Assembly (NCBI RefSeq): GCF_016469035.1
Contig: NZ_JAEHJZ010000050.1
Span: forward strand, 1 to 50,099
Length of the DNA stretch: 50,099 nucleotides
Origin: Gelidibacter salicanalis
Lineage (GTDB): Bacteria > Bacteroidota > Bacteroidia > Flavobacteriales > Flavobacteriaceae
Direction: 5' to 3'
Position numbers and translations under genes: made by a program. Shown piece after piece: positions 37,141-44,345 of this stretch; the first letter of the stretch is position 1; each line of letters opens with the position of its first letter. The notes beneath the pieces are model-generated. The model was not told the DNA's origin, made no database searches, and was given only the letters and a program-made list of their open reading frames with translations.

Positions 37141-38445
37141 TTAATTTACCTTAATGTTATTATTGGCTGGAGATATTTCTTTGATAAAAATCAATCCATC
37201 GTATTCGTCTGCATATATTTTTCGCATTTTTATTTTATACAGTGGTTTCGGGCTGAAGCCACCACTGCCAATAGAAAGATTAAAATTACTTGTGCTGAAA
37301 AACTTAGTTTCATCACAATCAATAGCTTTGCTCATGTCAATGAAAAAGATGTCATAATTTGCTTTAAACAGTGTGTGTGAATAGGTTTTTTTGTAGGGTT
37401 TGTCGACTTGATAGAGTCTCCATTTTCCTTGTTGCCTTTTATTATTTTCAAATCCTTTCAGGGTGCCAATGCCAAAATCAAAACCGACACAATAATAATC
37501 GTCACCATAATAGTCTTTCAATTGCTTTCCTAAATTTACAATTCCACTATTGCTCGACCACATTCCTCTTTTGTTGATATGCTCATTATGTGCCCATAAA
37601 AAAGCTTTACCATTCTTAGATTCCTTGTCAATAATCCATTTAGAGTTTTCAAACATTTTGTTATCTCTGACTTCGGATTTTGGATCCTGGACATATTCGG
37701 TGTAATTAATTAAATTACTTATGCTTCGATCAATTGAATTGAAGTCTTTAGAGTTATTGAGATTGTTCGCTATTTGATATCTATTTATTTCATTCTGCAG
37801 TTTAATTAATTTAGGCACCTGCTTATCTGCCCACTCTTTGGTTCCTGCATAATAATCAATTGATTTGTTTGAGCAATCATCTAAAGTTACTAGCAAGTCT
37901 TTGCTGATGGGTATATTATATTTGTCAATTAAATTATGAACTTCAACATTGAAGTTTTTTCCTGATTTTACATCAATTCCATAGAATTTAATTTGCTCTT
38001 CCTTAGAGCGATCCAAGTTGTAAATTCTCATCCATCTTAGTAGGTCATAAATCTCCTCTGAATACCAAAACCCAACTTGAAAAGGTGTTCCCATGGATAA
38101 AATGTCGTTGTCCTGCCCAGTTATCCATTGATTCACGGGAGATTCAGCTTGATATTCCTCTTCCATCATAAAGGTTAAAACTCCTTCATTTTTTACGAGA
38201 TATTTAAAATATTTCGCTTTAATATCAAAGTATTCTTTTCCATCATGGGATAATTCACCAAACCCATATATTCTTGCATTTTTGAATCTTTCGGGAGTAT
38301 TTTTAGAGAAAGCTGTTAACTCACTATTTGGATCTGCATCTTCAATTTCAATAGAGTTATGATTAATCCACTCAATGGTTTTATCAACTTGTGCGTAATT
38401 TTTACACGCAAATAATGTAATTATGCAGAACAGGATTTGTTTCAT
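37141..38445 (-). CDS. Exported erythromycin esterase family protein
   Basis: A 434-residue protein of the erythromycin esterase / succinoglycan-biosynthesis-like (EreA-related) family. It has a signal peptide (about residues 1-18, ending NYAQ), followed by the family pattern: GFGELSHDGKEY (about 60-71), MMEEEYQAESPVNQWI (about 92-107), FYGIDVKSGKNF (about 152-163) and WAHNEHINKRG (about 290-300) with likely active-site His and Glu. Ere enzymes open macrolide lactones. Many Bacteroidota members have no proven resistance role, so the substrate is open. It is an isolated minus-strand gene bounded by repeats, one unit of the cassette-like array. Confidence 0.85.
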   Translation of the reverse strand: MKQILFCIITLFACKNYAQVDKTIEWINHNSIEIEDADPNSELTAFSKNTPERFKNARIYGFGELSHDGKEYFDIKAKYFKYLVKNEGVLTFMMEEEYQAESPVNQWITGQDNDILSMGTPFQVGFWYSEEIYDLLRWMRIYNLDRSKEEQIKFYGIDVKSGKNFNVEVHNLIDKYNIPISKDLLVTLDDCSNKSIDYYAGTKEWADKQVPKLIKLQNEINRYQIANNLNNSKDFNSIDRSISNLINYTEYVQDPKSEVRDNKMFENSKWIIDKESKNGKAFLWAHNEHINKRGMWSSNSGIVNLGKQLKDYYGDDYYCVGFDFGIGTLKGFENNKRQQGKWRLYQVDKPYKKTYSHTLFKANYDIFFIDMSKAIDCDETKFFSTSNFNLSIGSGGFSPKPLYKIKMRKIYADEYDGLIFIKEISPANNNIKVN

Positions 38446-38527
38446 GAATTTTTAAATATTGTCAACAATTGAATAGATAAAATTATCTATATCCACTCTA
38501 CAACTAACATAGTGATTTTTAATTTTC
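38446..38527. other. 5' boundary of the esterase unit
   Basis: The plus strand carries CACTCTACAACTAACAT at about 38495-38511, which on the minus strand is a GTTGTAG-type motif about 55 bases before the esterase ATG. Similar motifs sit upstream of the other units. Confidence 0.4.
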
Positions 38528-38866
38528 ATGTATTGCCTATTGCCAGTTTTCTCTCTCCCTGCTCTGACTCATGTTTCAGTTTTCTGGCAGGTTCTACAAA
38601 AAATCCAAGAACAGCAGGTAGTAATTCTCTTAAAATAAGCTAACCCCATAAAAGGCAACTAAAAAAGCCTTTCCATTTTTTGTAAAAGCCTTCTCCTTTA
38701 TTTTTTTAAACACGGGGGTATTAATTGAGAGTGGTACAAGCATAACCCCTTGCGTTAATGAAGCCAACCTACAAACACCGGTCAGCCAACACGGCATTCA
38801 TCTTGCCCCCGAGGGTCGTCGGGACAACCAGTAACGGTCACACAAATGGTTAGTTATTGTAGCCAG
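38528..38866. repeat. R1 intergenic repeat, copy B (attC-like)
   Basis: A second long copy of R1, overlapping the last codons of the GNAT gene. The core at 38776-38860 contains ACCGGTCAGCCAACACGG and GCATTCATCTTG and ends GGTTAGTTATTGTAG. On the minus strand the gene stop TAA is part of the ATAACTAACC motif. A minus-strand terminator-like hairpin with T-run lies near 38660-38690, at the same place as in copy A. Confidence 0.65.
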
Positions 38867-39291
38867 TTTTTTTTCATTCTGATATGATTTCCCTTTTCCG
38901 AAATTTTTTCAAATCCGAGATTTTTATAAAATTTTTGAGCTTTAATATTTATTTTAAAAACTTGTAATCGAATCAGCTTTTTTTCAGAACTAGCTCTTTC
39001 AATAATTTTTTCCATAACGGCCTTTCCAATCCCTAAATTCTGAAATTCCTTTTCTATTAGTAAATTCTCTATATAGATGTCGTCGTGTGTTTCTTTCAGA
39101 ACTAAATATCCAACTTCTTTTCCGTTTCGTTCAATTATTTTCGTGTCCGAAGCAGTAAAGTTCGTTTCATGCGTTTTCTTTTGAAACTGTTCGTTCCAAC
39201 TCCATATTTTTTCCACATACGGTTTAATCGAGTTGCTTTTAATTCGATACGTTATTTCTAAATCTGTGTTTTTCGCGTCTCTTAAATTCAA
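38854..39291 (-). CDS. GNAT family N-acetyltransferase
   Basis: A 145-residue acetyl-CoA-dependent acetyltransferase. Motif A for coenzyme A binding is EFQNLGIGKAVMEKII (about 87-102), preceded by the IYIENLLIEKEF strand and followed by the QVFKINIKAQKFYKNLGFEKI C-terminal part. The substrate cannot be predicted; small GNATs of this kind acetylate antibiotics, polyamines or proteins. It is an isolated minus-strand gene with repeats on both sides, and its stop codon overlaps the R1 repeat. Confidence 0.88.
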   Translation of the reverse strand: MNLRDAKNTDLEITYRIKSNSIKPYVEKIWSWNEQFQKKTHETNFTASDTKIIERNGKEVGYLVLKETHDDIYIENLLIEKEFQNLGIGKAVMEKIIERASSEKKLIRLQVFKINIKAQKFYKNLGFEKISEKGNHIRMKKNWLQ

Positions 39292-39320
39292 TTGTATATT
39301 CGGTTTTTCTCAAATTGACA

Positions 39321-39443
39321 GCATGTGTTTATACAACCAGGAGTCTTGTATATGTCCCTATCTACCCAATACTATCTCTGTTTGTCCTTCTCAAATGTAC
39401 CCGATTCCTGTAAAGCATCCAAGGTCCATTTCTTATAGTTCAT
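39321..39443. repeat. R3 intergenic repeat, copy 1
   Basis: About 120 bases upstream of the GNAT gene, shared with 43921-44008 and 49981-50099. The constant core includes CTCAAATGTACCCGATTC. On the minus strand an open frame reads WTLDALQESGTFEKDKQ before a stop, matching the frame in copy 3. Confidence 0.7.
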
Positions 39444-39540
39444 ATCTCAAATGTATAAATTTGAAATCTAAAATACCACTCCCAACTTATTGGGGCCTAA
39501 ACTAGCCCTACCCAAATCCATTCCTCGAAAAGCGGATACC

Positions 39541-39655
39541 CATAGACGGCAAATCAACCGGATGCGTCAACACAATAGTCAGCTCTGGCCTACCCCGCTA
39601 AGGCGGGACAGGTGCGGCGAGCCCAATACTTCTTAGTTACTGTACACTGGCTTTT
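39541..39655. repeat. R1-like intergenic repeat, divergent copy D
   Basis: This copy abuts the 3' end of the MFS gene. It keeps the outline of R1: CAACCGGATGCGTCAACACAA in place of the CCGGTCAGCCAACACGG core, then a CCCGC / GCGGG hairpin, and the end TTCTTAGTTACTGTACAC. Homology is weaker than among A, B and C. Confidence 0.45.
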
Positions 39656-39673
39656 TCTTTCCGATTAATAAAT

Positions 39674-40855
39674 TTATTCATTTTTCAGAGTCTTAGGTTT
39701 AGGAATTGTCAAGATATATACAATGACAATTATTGTAGCAATTGCAGTTATTAAAAAAGTCAATGTTGCACCGAACTGAAACCAAATAAGTCCTGCCAAT
39801 GAACTTGCAAGCATTGTGCAGATGCTTTGAAATCCTGAAAATGTTCCAATAGCTGTTGCAGTATCTTTTTTGTCTGTGATATTTGAAATCCACGCTTTTG
39901 AAATTCCTTCTGTGGCAGAGGCATAAATACCATACAAGAAAAACAGACCAAAAAACAGATAAAGATTTGTGTTTACTGACATACCAAAATAGACAATTGA
40001 AAATAATAAAAGCCCAATAATTAATATCTTTTTAAGTCCAACTTTGTCCGCAAGTATTCCTATTGGAAAAGCAAATAGAGCATAAATAAGATTGTAGAAA
40101 ATATAAACACCAATAACCATTGTGTCAGCAAGTCCTGCTTGTTTTGCTTTTAAAAGTAAAAACACGTCAGAACTATTAAATAATGTAAAAGCAAGAAGAC
40201 CAACGACTAATTTTTTGTATTCTGTTTGACTTTCTTTCCAATAATTGATAAACGAAAAGAAGGGTGTAGCAACTTTTTGATTAACTATATTTTTCCTTTT
40301 ATCCTTTAGTAAGAACGAAGCCAAAACTGCAAGAAGACCTGGTATAAAGGCAATAAAAAAAAGTGTTTTGTAATTCTGTGGGAAGTAATACAAATAAATC
40401 AATGCCAATGAAGGTCCAATTACTGCACCTAAAGTGTCCATTGAACGATGAAATCCAAAAACTTTACCTTTATTTTCTGCGGTTGCTTCACCTGATAGGA
40501 TGGCATCTCTTGCTCCTGTTCTAATTCCTTTTCCGAAACGGTCAATTGTCCGAGCAAAGAAAATCCAAAGCGGATAAATAAAAATCGCCATCATTGGTTT
40601 TGAAATAGCACTAAAAGCATATCCAATTTGAACAAAAGGAACTCTTTTGCCCGAATTGTCTGAAAGTTTACCAAAATAACCTTTGCTTAAACCTGCTGTC
40701 GCTTCTGCAACTCCTTCAAGTATTCCAATTAGCACAATGGAAAAGCCAATTGACTTTAAATAAATCGGCATAATCGGATACAACATTTCGCTGGCTGTAT
40801 CTGTGAACAAACTTACCAAGGATAAAATCCAAACTGACTTTGTTATATATTTCAA
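39674..40855 (-). CDS. MFS transporter
   Basis: A 393-residue inner-membrane transporter with about 12 hydrophobic segments. The typical first-half loop motif appears as GKLSDNSGKR (about 61-70) and the second-half equivalent as GILADKVGLKK (about 265-275). A DRFGKGIRTGARDAIL segment (about 105-120) is characteristic of a Bacteroidota subfamily annotated as drug efflux-type MFS. Substrate is unknown. It is a single minus-strand gene flanked by R1-like and R2 repeats and by TGTACAC / GTGTACA inverted ends (39641-39647 and 40891-40897). Confidence 0.9.
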   Translation of the reverse strand: MKYITKSVWILSLVSLFTDTASEMLYPIMPIYLKSIGFSIVLIGILEGVAEATAGLSKGYFGKLSDNSGKRVPFVQIGYAFSAISKPMMAIFIYPLWIFFARTIDRFGKGIRTGARDAILSGEATAENKGKVFGFHRSMDTLGAVIGPSLALIYLYYFPQNYKTLFFIAFIPGLLAVLASFLLKDKRKNIVNQKVATPFFSFINYWKESQTEYKKLVVGLLAFTLFNSSDVFLLLKAKQAGLADTMVIGVYIFYNLIYALFAFPIGILADKVGLKKILIIGLLLFSIVYFGMSVNTNLYLFFGLFFLYGIYASATEGISKAWISNITDKKDTATAIGTFSGFQSICTMLASSLAGLIWFQFGATLTFLITAIATIIVIVYILTIPKPKTLKNE

Positions 40856-40890
40856 TTTATAAGTTTGAATATGTGTTCATTTTTCAGCTT

Positions 40891-41028
40891 GTGTACAACA
40901 TGTGGGTATCTTCACCGGTGCATAAACCTATACTATATAATCCCCAAAATACCAACTTTCCCCCATATTTCCTATATTAGAACTACGTATTTACAACCAA
41001 AATACACTAGTCTAATTCATGTTCCAGT
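40891..41028. repeat. R2 intergenic repeat, copy 1
   Basis: About 135 bases upstream of the MFS gene, shared with 42271-42403 and 43055-43165. It holds the dyad GGTAT-N3-CACCGGTG-N3-ATACC (here 40905-40928, one arm imperfect), then CTATATAATCC, AAAATACCA and TTTCCCCC blocks, and ends in ATTCATGTTCCAGT as copy 2 does. Confidence 0.75.
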
Positions 41029-41109
41029 CAAGGTGGCACAAATCGAACCGTTATAGTTTTTTTTTCTGCACAGGCAAAGTGGCACAAATCGAACAGAAGT
41101 AACCTTTGA

Positions 41110-41376
41110 GAGTCGGGAAGCAGCGTACGCGGTCGTGGCAGGATCGGTAAGGTCGGCAATAAGAAACTTCGCAACCTGTTGTTCCTTTGCGCTTTCAATG
41201 TCTGTAAGTACAACAAAGCGTGCCGCGAGGTATACGAGCGAATTGTAATCAAGGGTAAGAGTAAAAAATTGACCCTTATTGCAGTAGCAAATAAATTATT
41301 GAAGCAGTGTTTCGCCATCGCGAAATCGAGTTTACCGCACGATGATGGCCATGTGTCAGTGCTAAAAAATAATTAA
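41110..41376 (+). pseudogene. C-terminal fragment of an IS110-family transposase
   Basis: The frame reads RESGSSVRGRGRIGKVGNKK, then a CAFNVCKYNKACREVYERI stretch and KLLKQCFAIAKS, ending at 41376. This is the C-terminal (Tnp_20-type) end of an IS110/IS116/IS902 transposase. The N-terminal ~250 residues are missing; a TGA precedes the first codon. Two direct copies of GTGGCACAAATCGAAC lie just before it (about 41035 and 41082). Confidence 0.8.
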
Positions 41377-41707
41377 TCAGAGTTATCAGCTTTGGTGATG
41401 ATTATTGCTTGTTGGATTGGATACAAACCACGAAGGAGCTTTATTCCACTTCAACAATGCTAGATAATGCATTTCTCAAAAATGAACAACCTCGACCCAA
41501 GGGTACGAGGTATCAAGTAGAAGTTCCTTTTTTATTTCGACGCAGAGCGTCGGGGAATAAAACCCAAGGATCCCGCTAAAAAGCGGGATTAGTTCAACTA
41601 ACAATTTTTAATTCATTGCTTCGCAACTTTTAAAAATTGAGTTTCACTAATTTAATGGAAGAAAGGCTTGTTTTTTGCCTCAGTTCTTTGTTGGGCTTTC
41701 GTACTTT
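41377..41707. other. Non-coding stretch between IS110 fragment and toxin gene, with two palindromes
   Basis: Two tight hairpins stand out: CGACGC-AGA-GCGTCG at 41538-41552 and ATCCCGCT-AAAA-AGCGGGAT at 41570-41589. They resemble dispersed REP-like palindromes. No gene was seen. Confidence 0.5.
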
Positions 41708-42013
41708 TTATTCTATATCTTTTTTAAGCTTGTCAGGATGTTGTCTTGTGTCGAAAATTGTTATTATTTCAATTTCTTTTTTATCCAAATTAACTCTGTA
41801 GTAAAATGTTGTTTGTTTAGTTACGACACACTTATAAAGATTATCAAATTCCGATGATGTAGGACAAGTATTGGGTTGTAGAGATATTTGCTTAATTTTT
41901 TCAGTCAGTTTTGAAATAAATCTATCTCTTGTTTTTAAATTCCAATTTTCTAATAAATATTCCGAAAGCTTCAGGAGTTTTGATTCGGCAAGCTTAGATA
42001 AGAATACTTTCAA
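41708..42013 (-). CDS. Type II toxin of the RelE/ParE family
   Basis: A 101-residue toxin. The ParE/RelE fold pattern is clear: the KLAESKLLKLSEYLLENW helix pair, PNTCPTSSEFDNLYKCVV, and a C-terminal strand YRVNLDKKEIEIITIFDTRQHPDK. The RQHP-type end is typical of ParE (gyrase-targeting) relatives, though an mRNA-cleaving RelE activity is not excluded. It lies 3 bases after its antitoxin gene in the same direction. It is a repeat-bounded unit of the array and may stabilise it by addiction. Confidence 0.9.
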   Translation of the reverse strand: MKVFLSKLAESKLLKLSEYLLENWNLKTRDRFISKLTEKIKQISLQPNTCPTSSEFDNLYKCVVTKQTTFYYRVNLDKKEIEIITIFDTRQHPDKLKKDIE

Positions 42014-42016
42014 TTT

Positions 42017-42235
42017 CTACGAAATTTTCTTTAAAAAAGAATCATAAGAAATTCTTTTTCCATTATCCAAATCCTCAATTCCTTTTTTTATTTCTTTTTG
42101 TTCAGACAGACTTAATTCATTCCAAAAGTCATTTTTTTCTTTTTTTACGAAATCTGATACACGTTGAATAAATTCGGAATTTTCATTATCCAAAATAGCC
42201 TTGAGTAATTCCAGTTTTGTGGTTTGAATGTCCAT
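42017..42235 (-). CDS. Antitoxin of the addiction-module component family
   Basis: A 72-residue, charged, helical protein placed directly before the RelE/ParE-like toxin, as antitoxins of this family are. It ends in GIEDLDNGKRISYDSFLKKI, a typical antitoxin C-terminal toxin-binding segment. The ATG at 42233-42235 is chosen because the longer frame from 42295 runs backwards into the R2 repeat (the MHRCRY codons are repeat sequence). Confidence 0.85.
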   Translation of the reverse strand: MDIQTTKLELLKAILDNENSEFIQRVSDFVKKEKNDFWNELSLSEQKEIKKGIEDLDNGKRISYDSFLKKIS

Positions 42236-42270
42236 TTTAAAAGTCTTATTAATATTCAAATTTACGAAAA

Positions 42271-42403
42271 ATATCGCATATCTACACCGGTGCATATACC
42301 TACACTATATAATCCCCAAAATACCACCTTTCCCCCAACTTTTCTATAAGTAGAACGACATATTTATTATCAAAACACACACTAGCATAATTCATGGTCC
42401 AGT
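42271..42403. repeat. R2 intergenic repeat, copy 2
   Basis: Same element as at 40891-41028, upstream of the toxin-antitoxin unit. The CACCGGTG palindrome is at 42285-42292, and the left dyad arm is decayed. Its end, ATTCATGGTCCAGT, matches copy 1. Confidence 0.75.
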
Positions 42404-42543
42404 TTCCTGAACCAAACTAAGAGCAACCCCTTTCAAACACTCCAAACCAACAAAAGGCAACAAAAAAGCCCTGATAAGGGCTAAACAAGTTCGTTTTTTT
42501 ATGAATTTATGGGGTTGTACAACGGCTACCTGTGTTGTAGCAA
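42404..42543. repeat. Terminal repeat segment at the 3' end of the PrcB-like unit
   Basis: It shares CAGTTTCCT and AAAGGCAAYAAAAAA blocks with R1 copies A and B. It contains a minus-strand terminator, the palindrome GTTGTACAAC (42514-42523) and the 11-base end TGTTGTAGCAA (42533-42543) that is inverted at 43055-43065. Confidence 0.6.
42462..42482 (-). terminator. Rho-independent terminator of the PrcB-like gene
   Basis: On the minus strand AGCCCT-TATC-AGGGCT is followed by six T. It lies 66 bases past the gene's stop. Confidence 0.85.
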
Positions 42544-42547
42544 GTTT

Positions 42548-43000
42548 TTATTCAAATATTATTGGTAAATCAGAATTCTGAATTTTCACAATATGGAAAG
42601 GTTGCGTAATAACAGTTGTGGCATTCCCTTCAGGAGCTAAATCTGTAACATTTACAATTATGTTTTCAGAATTCGACATTATATTTAATTCCAAGTTATG
42701 TCCTCCGTTTCCTTTTATCTCGTCAAATACTGCAATAATTGTATGTTCAGAAAAATCTATATCAGTTTCTGTAAAGTTGTCAGAAACATTATTTACTGAA
42801 TTCATTTGAGTTATTAAATCATTCCAAGTAGTTTGGTTAGAAATAATTAAATTCTGTTCCGTAATTCCTTCCACTCCATTACCATACAGATTGTCTTTTG
42901 CAATTAAAGTAGATACAACATTTGTCATTTCTGAATTGCTATCATCGGAGCTACAACTCAAAACTAAAATTGATAACAAGATGATTAATACATTTTTCAT
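42548..43000 (-). CDS. Lipoprotein with PrcB C-terminal-like domain
   Basis: A 150-residue lipoprotein. The signal peptide ends in a VLSC lipobox (Cys16), followed by an SSDDSNS linker typical of flavobacterial exported lipoproteins. The C-terminal ~85 residues fit the PrcB family: the HTIIAVFDEIKGNGGHNLEL strand-loop and the QPFHIVKIQNSDLPIIFE end. PrcB assists the dentilisin protease complex in Treponema, but here no protease gene is near, so the function is open. The unit is bounded by a perfect 11-bp inverted repeat (42533-42543 and 43055-43065). Confidence 0.8.
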   Translation of the reverse strand: MKNVLIILLSILVLSCSSDDSNSEMTNVVSTLIAKDNLYGNGVEGITEQNLIISNQTTWNDLITQMNSVNNVSDNFTETDIDFSEHTIIAVFDEIKGNGGHNLELNIMSNSENIIVNVTDLAPEGNATTVITQPFHIVKIQNSDLPIIFE

Positions 43001-43054
43001 AATCTATTATATTTTTTTATTAGATGTAATAATTTACGAAAGGTTGCGTCAAAT

Positions 43055-43165
43055 TTGCTACAACATGTGGGTATCTACACCGGTGCAAATACCTACACTA
43101 TATAATCCCTAAAATACCACCTTTCCCCCAACTTTCCTATAAGTAGAACTGCGTATTTACAACCC
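43055..43165. repeat. R2 intergenic repeat, copy 3
   Basis: The cleanest copy: TTGCTACAACA at 43055-43065, then the complete dyad GGTAT-N3-CACCGGTG-N3-ATACC at 43070-43093, then the conserved tail through GTAGAACTGCGTATTTACAA. It lies upstream of the PrcB-like lipoprotein gene. Confidence 0.8.
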
Positions 43166-43194
43166 GCTAACTAACAACATCTTGGAGCGTTTTC

Positions 43195-43332
43195 TCACAA
43201 TCCATGACAAAACGATATAAAGCCTAACGCTTTAGCCAGCCAGACTAACCTCCTAACACCGGTTCAGTCAACACGGCATTTATGTTGGGTCGTACTGACC
43301 ACACGAATGCTTGTTAGATATTGGCAACTGGC
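43195..43332. repeat. R1 intergenic repeat, copy C (attC-like)
   Basis: It abuts the stop of the next gene. Outer arms CTAAC (near 43247 and again near 43255) and GTTAG (43314-43318) and inner arms GGTTCAGT (43261-43268) and ACTGACC (about 43293-43299) are inverted. They enclose CAACACGGCATTTATGTTGG. This four-box layout is what an attC site shows. The minus strand reads ATCTAAC at the gene side, fitting the RYYYAAC core. Confidence 0.65.
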
Positions 43333-43336
43333 TTTT

Positions 43337-43894
43337 CTATAGTATGTCTTTATCTTTTCCGTCAATATTATGTTTTATTTTTTGGCCCATACCGTTTGTT
43401 ACATATCCGGCAACAGTTTCTGTTTTTGTCATTCCATTTTCCAAATATTCCAACGTTATTGAACAATCGCCAGTTATTCCCACCCAAACAGTTTGACTCT
43501 CTTTAGGTTTCAATTCCGAAATATATTTTGTTTCACAACCAACGATTTTTATATCCGTCAAATTGCTGCCTGTGGCGTTTGTAAAAGTGATTCTCATATT
43601 CCCAATTACAATCAATGATATCCAAATGAAAGTTAACATTATCGGTAGATTAATGAGCATTAAGCCTCCTGTCTTTAAAAGCTTTTTGCGATTGGTCGAG
43701 TCAGAATTTGATTTAGCTATAATTGCTATTAGAATTATCAAATTTGTAATTCCAGCGAGTACAATAAATCCGTATCCAATAAATAATGAATCACTGTTAG
43801 AAGTCAGGAAATAACCCCCGAAAATAATTGCTCCAATTATGAACGAAATTAATGCAGTTACTTTTCCTAAAGTGATGTAATTTTCGGATTTCAT
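43337..43894 (-). CDS. Hypothetical membrane protein
   Basis: A 185-residue protein with four hydrophobic helices in the first ~115 residues (FIIGAIIFGGYFL, FIVLAGITNLIILIAII, LMLINLPIMLTFIWISLIVIG), then a periplasmic or cytosolic beta-rich domain with ITFTNATGSNLTDIKI and LKPKESQTVWVGI stretches. I do not recognise a function. The ATG at 43892-43894 is preferred, since the 18 extra codons of the longer frame lie in the R3-side boundary sequence. It is an isolated unit bounded by R1 copy C and R3 copy 2, with GTTGCC / GGCAAC at its ends. Confidence 0.75.
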   Translation of the reverse strand: MKSENYITLGKVTALISFIIGAIIFGGYFLTSNSDSLFIGYGFIVLAGITNLIILIAIIAKSNSDSTNRKKLLKTGGLMLINLPIMLTFIWISLIVIGNMRITFTNATGSNLTDIKIVGCETKYISELKPKESQTVWVGITGDCSITLEYLENGMTKTETVAGYVTNGMGQKIKHNIDGKDKDIL

Positions 43895-43920
43895 TTTATT
43901 CTTAGTTGGTTGCCCACATT

Positions 43921-44008
43921 CATATACACAACATAGAGTGCCATACATATCCCCTATCTACCCCATGCCATTTCTGTTTGTCGTACTCAAATGTACCCGA
44001 TTCCTATA
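43921..44008. repeat. R3 intergenic repeat, copy 2
   Basis: Shares CCCCATGCCATTTCTGTTTG and CTCAAATGTACCCGATTC with copy 3. On the minus strand the frame reads ESGTFEYDKQKWHGVD. The distal end is replaced by a GATTCC-TTATA-GGAATC palindrome. Confidence 0.7.
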
Positions 44009-44345
44009 AGGAATCCTACAACACGAGTATATATTTCTGTCGTTTTTGTACTGGAATGGCCATGGAGCTGTGGGTTGAGGGAGGTAGATAATCATATATG
44101 TTTTAGCCTTCCGTTCCATAATAGACTTATAGAGATGTATTCAAATTTAAAGAGACTCTCTTAGCCATTGTTGGTGCTTTCCGCCAACGATTTTTGCACA
44201 ACCTTACAATACCTCACAAATAGCCAGTGCTGATGTTTTGAACTAATAATGCCTGAAAACAAAACATAAAGCACTTGAAATAAAAAGACAATAGCATATC
44301 ATTTTTAGCATGGACTAATTCTAAAGTAATTGAATGTTCAAAATT
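44009..44345. other. Non-coding stretch between R3 copy 2 and the dnaE-like gene
   Basis: A/T-rich sequence with no gene that I can support and no clear terminator. It may be the remaining 3' region of the dnaE-like operon. Confidence 0.4.

Noticed and set aside
42236-42295. Longer antitoxin start giving MHRCRYAIFF...
   Set aside because: Those codons are inside R2 repeat sequence shared with copies that precede unrelated genes. The ATG at 42235 gives the standard family length.
43895-43948. Longer start of the membrane protein (MYGTLCCVYECG...)
   Set aside because: The extra 18 codons lie in boundary/R3-side sequence, and the next ATG gives a protein that begins just before the first helix.
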